From the NCBI GenBank assembly GCA_041653935.1, contig JBAZEO010000002.1:248001-312000 (forward strand): a stretch of 64,000 nucleotides of DNA. The letters are read 5' to 3'. Position numbers and translations under genes: made by a program. Positions 1 through 8,767 of the stretch are shown here, piece by piece (position 1 is the first letter of the stretch; every line of letters starts with the position of its first letter). The stretch is from JAYEHL01 sp041653935 (GTDB taxonomy: Bacteria > Chloroflexota > Dehalococcoidia > E44-bin15). The notes under the pieces are model-generated. The model saw only the letters and a program-made list of their open reading frames with translations, did no database searches and had not been told where the DNA came from.

Positions 1-2
1 CA

Positions 3-1943
3 GTGAGCGCAGAGGTAGTTACTTATACCATCACCGCCAGCGCCGGTGCCAACGGATCGATAGCCCCTTCCGGAGATGTGGTGGTCAGCGAGGGTGCCAG
101 CCAGAGCTTTACCATTAGCCCTGACACCAGCTATCGCGTGGCGGATGTCTTGGTGGATGGCGGCTCTGTAGGCGCTGTAACCAGCTACACATTCACCGGC
201 GTCACTGCCGTTCACACCATAGCGGCTACCTTTGAACCAGTGCAGACATGGTATGTGGACGACTCCGGCGGTGCCGACTTCACCACCATCGGGGCAGCGG
301 TAACCGCGGCAAAAGTATGCGATACCATCATAGTTCGGGATGGAACCTACAATGAGAACATCTACATTGACAATAAGGAGATTCCGGGAACTCCGCTGGG
401 AGAGCCCGGAGCCGCCTTTACTCATAAACGGTGGGGCCTCACTCTACGGTCGGAGAATGGCCGAGATGCTGTTACCGTCAACACATACTTAACCTCAAAG
501 GCCGTTTTTATTATAGAAATACCTCAAATCACGATTGACGGCTTCACTATAAACGGCACCTCAAGCTACAGCTGGTCCGGAATCAGCGTGTCCAGCAGCA
601 CAACTAACGGATTCTATACCTTTACTAATAATGCCTTTAATGATGTAGCCAGCGGGATAAGTCTGGGAGAGTCCCGCGCCGGTTACAGCACGGTCTCCAA
701 TAACGTCATATCTCTGGTGAACTACATGGCTGCGGGCCAATGCATAAGTCTAAAAAACAGCAACAACAATATCATAATCAATAACACCTGCCGCGATAGC
801 GGTCATCGAAGCGGCACTTCCGGCATCTATATGCAGCGTAGCAGCTCATCCTACAGTTGTACCAACAATACGGTTTCCGGAAACACCTTTGACGGCTGCG
901 GAAACGGCGTCTACCTATACTCGGCGGCAGCCAACAACATTTTTAACAACACCATAACCAATAGTAAGTACGGCATATACCTGAAGAGTTCCTCCTCGCT
1001 CAAAGCTGCGGATAATATCCTCTACGCGAACAACGTTATCAACAGCACAACCGCCAATGTCTATTTTGCCGATACTTACTCACTCACCAACTACTGGAAC
1101 TCCCAGACGGCGCAGACTTACGAGTTCAACGGCGCTTCGTACACCGGCCAGGTCGGCAACTACTGGAGCAACTATGCCGGCGCGGACGCCGATAGCAACG
1201 GCATCGGGGATACCGCCTATCAGACCCGCACCAGCCCGGCGGAATACGACAACTATCCTCTGAACGGGCAATGGGTCGGCGGAGTAGTTATGCCTGTGGC
1301 AGCCTTCACTGCCGATGTAACCAGCGGCACTGCACCGCTCACCGTGCATTTCACTGACCAGTCGAAGGGAAGCCCGACAAGCTGGGCCTGGGATTTCGAC
1401 AACAATGGCGTAACGGACAGCACCGATCAGAATCCGACACACGTCTATTCTGCCGGCACATACACAGTGAAACTCACAATCGCCAACTCTGCCAACAGCG
1501 ACGACGAGATAAAGACGGACTATATCACGGTTGCTATACCCACCTACACCATCACCGCCAGCGCCGGAGCCCATGGCTCGATAGATCCTTCCGGCAGTGT
1601 AGTGGTTAACAGCGGTGACAGCCAGAGCTTCTCCATCGCCGCTGACAGCGGATATCACGTAGCTGACGTGCTGGTGGATGGCGGTTCTGTAGGCGCGGTA
1701 ACCAGCTATGAATTCACCGGCGTTACAGCCGCCCACACCATCTCAGCCAGCTTCGCCGAGACTGTCCCCGACTGGGACCTGAACGGCGACCACATCTGCA
1801 ACATCGGAGATGTGGTGGTCATCGGCCTGCACTGGGGCCAGACGGGAACGCCCGGCTGGATTCCGCAGGACTTGAATAACGACGGAACTATTAACATCGG
1901 TGACATCGTGGTAATAGGACTGCACTGGGGGGAAAGCTGGTAA
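3..1943 (+). CDS. Secreted beta-helix (NosD-like)/PKD/dockerin protein, 5' partial
   Basis: The frame is open from the window edge. A GTG lies at position 3, but there is no signal peptide, so the gene probably begins upstream. Domain order (residues of the visible part): InlB-type bacterial repeat about 7-78; right-handed parallel beta-helix about 80-425, rich in N-N-T turns and ending in a NosD-like GNYWSNYAG...DNYPL stretch; PKD domain about 430-512 (SWAWDFDNNG); second InlB-type repeat about 515-588; C-terminal dockerin 592-646 with two calcium-loop repeats beginning DLNGDHICNIGD and DLNNDGTINIGD. The dockerin implies docking onto a cohesin-bearing partner, and such a domain is found in the protein encoded at 5331. 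Beta-helix plus PKD suggests polysaccharide or surface binding, but no catalytic residues can be assigned. The same dockerin type ends the next two genes, so the three form a set. Confidence 0.85.
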   Translation: MSAEVVTYTITASAGANGSIAPSGDVVVSEGASQSFTISPDTSYRVADVLVDGGSVGAVTSYTFTGVTAVHTIAATFEPVQTWYVDDSGGADFTTIGAAVTAAKVCDTIIVRDGTYNENIYIDNKEIPGTPLGEPGAAFTHKRWGLTLRSENGRDAVTVNTYLTSKAVFIIEIPQITIDGFTINGTSSYSWSGISVSSSTTNGFYTFTNNAFNDVASGISLGESRAGYSTVSNNVISLVNYMAAGQCISLKNSNNNIIINNTCRDSGHRSGTSGIYMQRSSSSYSCTNNTVSGNTFDGCGNGVYLYSAAANNIFNNTITNSKYGIYLKSSSSLKAADNILYANNVINSTTANVYFADTYSLTNYWNSQTAQTYEFNGASYTGQVGNYWSNYAGADADSNGIGDTAYQTRTSPAEYDNYPLNGQWVGGVVMPVAAFTADVTSGTAPLTVHFTDQSKGSPTSWAWDFDNNGVTDSTDQNPTHVYSAGTYTVKLTIANSANSDDEIKTDYITVAIPTYTITASAGAHGSIDPSGSVVVNSGDSQSFSIAADSGYHVADVLVDGGSVGAVTSYEFTGVTAAHTISASFAETVPDWDLNGDHICNIGDVVVIGLHWGQTGTPGWIPQDLNNDGTINIGDIVVIGLHWGESW

Positions 1944-1970
1944 ATAGAACTGGGTTTATAGGTATAGAAA

Positions 1971-3389
1971 TTGAACGGTAGAATCCATCGTTTGATACGG
2001 ATAGCGGGAATGCGCGGAAAGATAACGGCATGGACGGGCGCGCTGTTGGCGGCGGCTATTCTGCTGGCGGCCTCGCCCGTTCTTAGCCCGCCGCCGTACG
2101 GGGTGGCGGAAGCAGTCGTTGCGCCAACGCTGCTGTGGGGGCCTTACCTCACCGGCACCACGGCTAACGGGACGACGATAAATATCAGAACGGACTTCGC
2201 CGTCGCGGCCACCGTCGAGTACGCAAGCGAGGACTACTATCTGGCCAACAACGCCTACGATATGAACGCGACGGACGGCGGCTCAGCCGAGCTGCACCAC
2301 GTCGCGCTCACCGGACTTGAGGCGAATACCGTTTACCACTACCGTGTGACTTACGGCGCGGAGGCAACGGGCGACTTCCGTTTCAGCACATTCCCAGACT
2401 CCGGCCCGTTCACCTTCATCGTCTACAGCGACAGCCAGGATCAGTTGCCGCTCTTCAGCCAGTCCGAAAGGCACAAGCTGGTGGCTGACGCCATCGCAAA
2501 CGAAAGCGATATAGCCTTTGTGCTGATTGCCGGAGACCTGGTGAACAACGGAAGCGATTTGGCCAATTGGAACAGATTCTTCGATGCCGGTCACGCCATG
2601 ATGGCGGGAACCACAATCTATCCGGCCCTCGGCAATCACGAGAACGACGATGCCCTGTACTTCGAGGCCTTCGGCGTCCCGCCGTACTACTCCTTCGACT
2701 GCGGCGATGCTCACTTCACAGTTCTCGACACGAATTCCGACACCATATCCCAGATCGCCTGGCTCAACAACGACCTGCTGACAGACAAAACGTGGAGATT
2801 CGCGTCCTTCCATCATCCCTTCTATACCTCGGACCCGGCTCATTTCGGCGGGTGGCAAAACCTGCGTGACGATTGGGAAGCGATGTTTGTCTCCAACGGC
2901 GTGACCGCGGTTTTTAACGGTCATATCCATACATACGAACGTTACCTTGAGAACGGCATAACCTATATGGTTCTGGGCACGGGAGGTGGCCCGCTGTCTT
3001 CTTTAGGCGAAGACAGGTACGGCGGATATCAGAACAGCCTGGAACACAGCCTTGCGTATGCCAGGGTGACCGTTGACCCTGCGGCCGGTACAACCACCGC
3101 GAAGATTATCCGGGTGGCCGACGTCTCTCTTGATAACAGTCATGTTACAACCGTTTACCCTCCGGAGACGGTGTTTGAAATGTTCACGCTAACACCGGCT
3201 CCGGCGATACGTCCGGACTGGGACCTGAACGGCGACGGAGCCTGTAATATCGGCGATGTGGTGGTTATCGGTCTGCATTGGGGCCAGACCGGAACGCCCG
3301 GCTGGATTCCGCAGGACATCAATAACGACGGAGTCATAAACATCGGCGATGTGGTAGTGATAGGACTGCACTGGGGGGAAAGTTGGTAA
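1971..3389 (+). CDS. Secreted purple-acid-phosphatase-like metallophosphoesterase with dockerin
   Basis: Residues 15-48 form a signal peptide. A fibronectin-like N-terminal domain of the purple acid phosphatase kind covers about 50-140, followed by a calcineurin-like phosphoesterase domain about 146-375. Metal-binding motifs are visible in order: YSDSQDQ, AGDLVNNG, GNHEND, SFHHPF and NGHIHTYER. Residues 416-472 are a dockerin with repeats DLNGDGACNIGD and NNDGVINIGD, almost identical to the upstream gene. The predicted role is an extracellular phosphohydrolase attached to a cohesin scaffold. The start is uncertain: TTG at 1971 or ATG at 2010 (residue 14), which still keeps the signal peptide; neither has a strong ribosome site. 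The 27-nt gap after the previous gene suggests cotranscription. The domain assignment is firm; the substrate is unknown. Confidence 0.88.
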   Translation: MNGRIHRLIRIAGMRGKITAWTGALLAAAILLAASPVLSPPPYGVAEAVVAPTLLWGPYLTGTTANGTTINIRTDFAVAATVEYASEDYYLANNAYDMNATDGGSAELHHVALTGLEANTVYHYRVTYGAEATGDFRFSTFPDSGPFTFIVYSDSQDQLPLFSQSERHKLVADAIANESDIAFVLIAGDLVNNGSDLANWNRFFDAGHAMMAGTTIYPALGNHENDDALYFEAFGVPPYYSFDCGDAHFTVLDTNSDTISQIAWLNNDLLTDKTWRFASFHHPFYTSDPAHFGGWQNLRDDWEAMFVSNGVTAVFNGHIHTYERYLENGITYMVLGTGGGPLSSLGEDRYGGYQNSLEHSLAYARVTVDPAAGTTTAKIIRVADVSLDNSHVTTVYPPETVFEMFTLTPAPAIRPDWDLNGDGACNIGDVVVIGLHWGQTGTPGWIPQDINNDGVINIGDVVVIGLHWGESW

Positions 3390-3480
3390 CAAAAAATAGA
3401 GGGAAGCTATTTAAGATGCAGAGTTCATCAACATCAACCATAAAAGTAAATAGCAATGACAGGGAAACAGGAGAAGCCGA

Positions 3481-5211
3481 ATGAAGAATAGCTTAATACG
3501 ACTTTTTGCATGCCTGGCTCTGCTCGCATCGGCCTTTGCGGGTATGCTCAGCGCTGCGCCGGCGATGGCCGCGGCGTCAACCTCACTCACAATTACTAAG
3601 TATGACGCCGATGGAACCACCGTCCTGTCTACCACAACCGTAACCTATGCCTGGCTGGAAGCCAACCTGGCGGTGCAGGGCGACGGGACGACCCACTACT
3701 ACACCGAGGGGCCCACCTTTGACCCCGCCAACCTCTGGGACCCGGACGAGCTATGCCCCGGCGACAGCCTCAAGGACAAGGGCGCATTGAAGGGAACCGA
3801 CCTGGCAGACCTTTGTAACCTTGTAGGCGGGGCTGCGCATGGCGATACCATCAAGGTCAAGGCTTCCGACGGCTATAACGAGATATTTGACTACGAGAAC
3901 GTGTACTCGCCTGTCGCAAGGCAGGGAAAGATTGTGATCTGCTGGTGGAAGGACGGGAGCTACACCGGCGCCTGGAGCGAAGGCATGTTGATGGCCTTCT
4001 TCACCACCGTGGGCCGGACTTCCGACGGAAAGCTGCTTTTCGGCCATCAGGATATGCACGATTGCCTGCCAGAGAGCAACTGGCACTACTACTATGACGG
4101 AACGATACAGTATCCTTCCACCCACGGCCTATCGATTAAATACATAAATGAAATATCCGTTTACACCGGCGGTTCCGAGGAGTGGTCGGTAGACGTTAGC
4201 GGACACCTCTATGATACGGTTCCGCAGGGCTGGTTCGAGAATGCCATTGCCTGCCACCACATGGGGTCTACCTACGTCGACGGCGGCGGCAACACCTGGC
4301 AGGGCCTGCCTCTGTGGTACATGTGTGGGCTGGTGGACGACGGGAATATCCACGGCGCCGGCGCATTCAATGATAACGTGGCGGCAGCCGGCTACACCGT
4401 TAATGTTGTCGGTTCCAGCGGCAGTTGCTCCTTCTCAAGCAGCGCCGTCGCACGCAACAATAATATTATTCTGGCCGACACACTTAACGGCGCGCCGCTG
4501 GGCCCGGAGTATTATCCCCTGAGGCTGGTCGGGGCTGATGTCGCGGGCGGGCTGGGCATCGGCAACATACTAAGCATAGAGCTTCAGAACCTTCCTCCCG
4601 TCATCACGGCCGGCAGCTCGGGCACCGGAGGTTCCATATCGCCGGACGGCGATATAGTGCTCAGCACTGGGGGAACTCAGACATTCGGCATCACCACCAA
4701 CCCGGGCTATCACATCTCGGATGTAAAGGTGGACGGCGACTCGGTAGGCGCGGTGAGCAGCTACACCTTCACCGGCGTTACCGGCTATCACACTATCACG
4801 GCGTACATTCTTAGCGACACTTGCACCATAACGGCCTCGGCCGGCACTGGAGGAAGCATATCGCCGTCGGGTGATGTTGCGGTAAATTACGGCAACAGCC
4901 AGTCATTCACCATCACTGCAAATCCCGGCTATCGTATCTCCGACGTAACGGTGGACGGCTTATCCGCAGGCGCGCTGAGCAGCTATACCTTCACCGGCGT
5001 CACTACCGCTCACGCCATATCCGCCGGCTTTCTCCCGAGGTGGGACCTGAACGGCGACGGCATCTGCAATATCGGAGACGTGGTCAAGGTAGGGTTGAAG
5101 TGGGGCCAGACAGGCAGCCCCGGCTGGGTGCCGGAGGACGTCAACCCGGACGGCGTCATCAATATCGGCGATATCGTGGTGATCGGCTTGTACTGGGGGC
5201 AGACCTGGTAA
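3481..5211 (+). CDS. Secreted protein: two SUOX-like domains, two InlB repeats and a dockerin
   Basis: ATG is preceded by AGGAG at a good distance. A signal peptide occupies about 1-31 (ends APAMAAAS). Residues about 35-225 resemble the oxidoreductase molybdopterin-binding (SUOX) fold: GTDLADLCNLVGG, DTIKVKASDGY, then DMHDCLPE, WHYYYDG and GLSIKYINEI. A second copy lies at about 230-375 (GLPLWYMCGLVDDG, LADTLNGAPLGP, YYPLRLVG). The cofactor-binding cysteine motif of true sulfite oxidases is not evident, so the fold may be used for binding. Two InlB-type repeats (about 378-520) and a two-repeat dockerin (about 522-576, RWDLNGDGICNIGD) follow. The first SUOX-like domain is shared with the proteins starting at 8768 and 10424. 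Molecular function is unknown; an extracellular, cohesin-docked protein is likely. Confidence 0.85.
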   Translation: MKNSLIRLFACLALLASAFAGMLSAAPAMAAASTSLTITKYDADGTTVLSTTTVTYAWLEANLAVQGDGTTHYYTEGPTFDPANLWDPDELCPGDSLKDKGALKGTDLADLCNLVGGAAHGDTIKVKASDGYNEIFDYENVYSPVARQGKIVICWWKDGSYTGAWSEGMLMAFFTTVGRTSDGKLLFGHQDMHDCLPESNWHYYYDGTIQYPSTHGLSIKYINEISVYTGGSEEWSVDVSGHLYDTVPQGWFENAIACHHMGSTYVDGGGNTWQGLPLWYMCGLVDDGNIHGAGAFNDNVAAAGYTVNVVGSSGSCSFSSSAVARNNNIILADTLNGAPLGPEYYPLRLVGADVAGGLGIGNILSIELQNLPPVITAGSSGTGGSISPDGDIVLSTGGTQTFGITTNPGYHISDVKVDGDSVGAVSSYTFTGVTGYHTITAYILSDTCTITASAGTGGSISPSGDVAVNYGNSQSFTITANPGYRISDVTVDGLSAGALSSYTFTGVTTAHAISAGFLPRWDLNGDGICNIGDVVKVGLKWGQTGSPGWVPEDVNPDGVINIGDIVVIGLYWGQTW

Positions 5212-5317
5212 ACGATTGCCCCTCAAATAAAAAATGAGTAAGAAAAAACGAATAAGGAGGTGCCAGGGAAGAATAAGTCAAAACCGGCAGATACTAATCT
5301 CAACACAAAGAACGAAA

Positions 5318-5326
5318 TAGGAGGAA
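5318..5326 (+). promoter_or_regulatory. Strong ribosome-binding site selecting a TTG start
   Basis: ATAGGAGG sits 5 nt before TTG at 5331. No ATG lies close to the start of the signal peptide, so this site fixes the unusual initiation codon of the cohesin-containing gene. Confidence 0.75.
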
Positions 5327-5330
5327 AAAC

Positions 5331-7082
5331 TTGAGGTTAAAAAAGATCAACAGTACACTTCTGGCTGTAGCGCTCACCCTGGCCATAGTCAGCGCTTTCC
5401 TTATGCCGGCAGCAGTTGTATCGGCTGACGGGCAGGATTGGCCCCTGCAGCTCGTCGGCGCTACCACTGTCAACATTACGCAGGCCGAGTTCGAGGCCCT
5501 GGCTGCGGCGAACCCCGCCAGCTATACCGACGCTGACGGCACCTGGACCGGCGTTGCGCTATGGAGGCTAATCGCCCTGGTTGATGATGGTGACTCAGCC
5601 ACATTCAATGATGCCCTGGCATCCGTTTACAGCATCCAGCTCACCGCGGCCGATGGCTATGCCAAGACCATCGCTCCGCCCTATGCGGGGGTCTTTGAGT
5701 TCGCCCGCAGCGAGAACATAATTGTAGCCAACCAACTGAACGGAGCCCCCATACCTATGACAAACCCGGCGGGTACGAAGATGTGGTATCCACTTAGAGT
5801 TACAGGCTCTGGCTGCACCGCTAGCAGCCAAAAGGTCGGCGCGCTGGTGAAGGTTGAGCTTCTTAATCTTCCCGTAACCGCCGTCAGCGTAGCCCCGGCC
5901 TCTCAGGCGGTGGCCAACGGCGCCACATTCACTATCGATATGAACATCGATACCGATACCGCTTCCCGCGGCTGGCAGATGAATGTGAACTTCGATGCCA
6001 GCAAACTGACTGCCAATAGTGTTACCGAAGGCAGCTTCCTCAGCGCTTATGCCGCTGCCAACGGCGGCATGACCATTCCTGCCGGCGCGGCAACCATTGA
6101 CAATGTCGCCGGCACAATCACTATCCCCGGCTATGCTATTATGGGCGCGGGCACCGGCGGCCCCACCGGAACCGGCACGCTCTGCACTATATCCTTCACG
6201 GCCAAGACAGGGATTGACGACTTCGCCGGCATCACCCCGACCGGCGTGGTGATCGCTGATGTCACCGGAACCGCAATTCCCGGACCGGTCGCTACCGGCG
6301 GCACAGTGGCCATCGGCGATGTCCCCATGCCAGACCTGGTAGTCTCCGCCCTGTCAGCGGCAAAGGTTAGCGATACCACGTACACCGTTACCTATACTAT
6401 TACCAACCAGGGCAATGCCGCGACCGGTGCCTGCACAACTTCGATCGTCATCGATGGCGGCGCGCCGATAACGGTGGCTTGCCCGGCTCTGGCAGCCCTC
6501 ACCAGCGACACCCAGACCACATCCGCACAGACTTTGTCGGATGCCAGCGATACCATCGTAGTCACCGCAGACAGCGCAGGCGTCGTCTCTGAGAGTAACG
6601 AAGGCAATAACGCACGAACGATTACCTACGCTGCGGTCGGCGATGACGGCGGCACGAGCCTAAACGGCAACATCGCAGCCAAGCTGATGTTGACCGCTCC
6701 GGCCGATATCGACCCATGGAACCTGGTTCAAGGCACTAACGATATAACGGGCTCAGCAAATGTGAAGTGCAATACCGACTGGCAGTTGCAGGTCAACGAC
6801 GAGGACACTACCACCGGCGGACACATGACGAAGTGGATGCTGGGTGTATATGACTCCGGCACAAAACTCACTGCTCCGCTTAATGTCGGATGCACCACCT
6901 CCGTCGACCTCTCTGGAACACCGCAGACCATAGTCACCGGCACCACAGCCGGACAGAGCGGCGATGATGGACAGAACCTTACCATAAACTTCCATCAGCC
7001 TGTATTCTTTGCCGATCCGGTACTGACCGGCGGTTATTCCTACCACATTGTGGTGACCTTCACGGCTTCCGTAACGATTTAA
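5331..7082 (+). CDS. Secreted SUOX-like/cohesin/CARDB protein, putative scaffold
   Basis: The start is TTG, chosen for the AGGAGG just upstream. The signal peptide is about 1-32 (ends VVSADG). Residues about 36-180 are a SUOX-like domain (WTGVALWRLIALVDDG, ADGY, NQLNGAPIP, MWYPLRV). Residues about 182-330 look like a cohesin: VAPASQAVANGATFTIDMN, then a FDASKLTANSV strand and a GTGTLCTISFTAK strand, the usual cohesin pattern. A CARDB domain (about 333-435, ending SESNEGNNART) and an unassigned beta-rich C-terminus (about 440-583, LNGNIAAKLML start) follow. With three dockerin proteins directly upstream, this is the natural receptor protein, although it has one cohesin and no obvious wall anchor. 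It could anchor through the membrane-bound product of the next gene, which is inference. The cohesin call rests on pattern only. Confidence 0.8.
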   Translation: MRLKKINSTLLAVALTLAIVSAFLMPAAVVSADGQDWPLQLVGATTVNITQAEFEALAAANPASYTDADGTWTGVALWRLIALVDDGDSATFNDALASVYSIQLTAADGYAKTIAPPYAGVFEFARSENIIVANQLNGAPIPMTNPAGTKMWYPLRVTGSGCTASSQKVGALVKVELLNLPVTAVSVAPASQAVANGATFTIDMNIDTDTASRGWQMNVNFDASKLTANSVTEGSFLSAYAAANGGMTIPAGAATIDNVAGTITIPGYAIMGAGTGGPTGTGTLCTISFTAKTGIDDFAGITPTGVVIADVTGTAIPGPVATGGTVAIGDVPMPDLVVSALSAAKVSDTTYTVTYTITNQGNAATGACTTSIVIDGGAPITVACPALAALTSDTQTTSAQTLSDASDTIVVTADSAGVVSESNEGNNARTITYAAVGDDGGTSLNGNIAAKLMLTAPADIDPWNLVQGTNDITGSANVKCNTDWQLQVNDEDTTTGGHMTKWMLGVYDSGTKLTAPLNVGCTTSVDLSGTPQTIVTGTTAGQSGDDGQNLTINFHQPVFFADPVLTGGYSYHIVVTFTASVTI

Positions 7083-7094
7083 ACGCGCAAGAGA

Positions 7095-7124
7095 TGGGAG
7101 GGGGCGCGTAAGTGCCCCCTCCCA
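7095..7124 (+). terminator. Strong GC hairpin after the cohesin gene
   Basis: A perfect 11-bp stem (TGGGAGGGGGC / GCCCCCTCCCA) with an 8-nt loop lies 13 nt after the stop. No T-tract follows, so it may be an mRNA-stabilising or attenuating hairpin rather than a full terminator. Confidence 0.5.
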
Positions 7125-7164
7125 CCCAAAGACCGAGCAGCATGAGTTTGGAGTGGATGGGAAA

Positions 7165-8718
7165 ATGAAGAAATTGTTAGCCAAGTGTTTAGCGCCCTTA
7201 ATTCTTGCCCTGGTATTGATTGGTTTATGTCCGGCAGTATTTGCCGCAACGGCTTCGGCGGAATCCGGCCTAAGCATCATCGGAGCCCTTGTTAATATCA
7301 ACATTGCACCCGGTGAGACTTATATCCATGAGATGACGATCACAAACAGCGCCGGCGATCCACTGGAAATCACCGTAGAAGCCCGCGGCTTCGGACAAAA
7401 TACGGACGGATCAAACATCGAGCTCACCGCGGAAGCGGACAGCAGCCCCTATTCAGCACGACAATATATCACACATATAGATAATCCTTCTTTCCATCTG
7501 GAGTCGGGCGCCTCGGCTGTGGTCAATGCCACCATTCAGGTGCCTTCCGATATCAGCTCCGGCACCAGATACGCCATAATTTATATCCACAGCCTGCCGA
7601 CGGGCGGGGGCAGCGTCGGCTATATCGTGGCGGCGGATGTCCCTGTAATTCTCACCGTACCCGGCGCAACATTGCAGACAACAGGCGAAATAACTGATCT
7701 GACCGTACCGGAACCGGAATCAGGACAGCCTTTAAAGATATTGACGGCTTTCAAGAACACGGGCAACTATCACTACAAGATCAAGAACCAGGTGATAATC
7801 GCTAACGAGTCCGTAGCGAACATAAGCACGAGTACAACCGCGATCACCGCCTCCTCCATCCTTCCCACCTTTTCCAGACTATTCAGCGTCACACCCATCC
7901 TGCCCGATCCGGCGGCGGGGCTGGCTCCCGGTACCTATACCGCGGAGTCAAAGATACTTCTGGACGACAATACCGTACTTGCCACCAGGATAATCAGCTT
8001 CACCATCCTGCCAGGTTACCAGAGGATCCCTGGCCTATGCATGGACAGCATAGTCGTTACAAATTTTCACGATGAAGAACCGTATATCATAGACGCCCTG
8101 GTTCAGGCGGATACAAAAGTTGAGCTAATCGGGACCGGTAGAGTTACCGGAACCGTCATAATCGGGAAATACTGCGAATTGCCGGAAGTATCGGTTGCAT
8201 TCCATGACTCCATAGCCGCGGGCGGAACCGGCAAAGACGCGGTCAAATACGTTTATGTCCATACAGACGGGATCAGCCAGGGAACCGCCCGCATAACGGT
8301 GCGCTTCACAAATGCCGAGGTCGTTGATTTTGATGTAAACAGCCTTTTCCTGGGCTATTTTGACGGCAGCATGTGGAGGAAATTCAGCAATATGGAGGTC
8401 TACAGCGGAGCCGGCACAATCGTGGGAGACATACCCGTATCAGCTTTGTCTGGAACTGTTATCGGCCTGGGCGGCGATACTGGAGACGGGAAATCGCACG
8501 AGGGTTCTAACGCTACGGCTACGCCTGCGCCCGCAACATCACAGCCGCAAGGCCCGAACTGGCCGATGATCGGCGGTATTATAGCAGGCGCTCTAATACT
8601 CAGTCTGGCTATATTCCTGTCAGCGCGGGGGAGAAAGCCCGTTGCAGTCCGTGAACGTAACGGCCGGCAGAATAGGAGACCCCCTCAAGACGATGACGAT
8701 GACGAATGGCGCTCATAA
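7165..8718 (+). CDS. Membrane-anchored surface protein, DUF916/WxL-binding-like N-terminus
   Basis: The signal peptide MKKLLAKCLAPLILALVLIG is followed by a beta-rich domain starting GLSIIGALVNINIAPGET. Its pattern (Ig-like strands, then ITNSAGDPLEITVEARGF) resembles DUF916/WxL-interacting proteins. Further beta domains run to about residue 440, then a Ser/Thr/Pro linker, one membrane helix (IGGIIAGALILSLAIFLSA) and a short basic then acidic tail (DDDDDEWRS). The topology is therefore outside-facing with a single C-terminal anchor. ATG at 7165 is preferred over an in-frame GTG at 7153, because GGAG/GGATGG precedes it at ribosome-site distance. Lying inside the cohesin/dockerin cluster, it may tether the complex to the membrane; that is inference. 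Confidence 0.75.
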   Translation: MKKLLAKCLAPLILALVLIGLCPAVFAATASAESGLSIIGALVNINIAPGETYIHEMTITNSAGDPLEITVEARGFGQNTDGSNIELTAEADSSPYSARQYITHIDNPSFHLESGASAVVNATIQVPSDISSGTRYAIIYIHSLPTGGGSVGYIVAADVPVILTVPGATLQTTGEITDLTVPEPESGQPLKILTAFKNTGNYHYKIKNQVIIANESVANISTSTTAITASSILPTFSRLFSVTPILPDPAAGLAPGTYTAESKILLDDNTVLATRIISFTILPGYQRIPGLCMDSIVVTNFHDEEPYIIDALVQADTKVELIGTGRVTGTVIIGKYCELPEVSVAFHDSIAAGGTGKDAVKYVYVHTDGISQGTARITVRFTNAEVVDFDVNSLFLGYFDGSMWRKFSNMEVYSGAGTIVGDIPVSALSGTVIGLGGDTGDGKSHEGSNATATPAPATSQPQGPNWPMIGGIIAGALILSLAIFLSARGRKPVAVRERNGRQNRRPPQDDDDDEWRS

Positions 8719-8767
8719 GCGGTGAATGATCACACCGGCAAGGCTCAAGCCGGACGATAGCTGAAAC

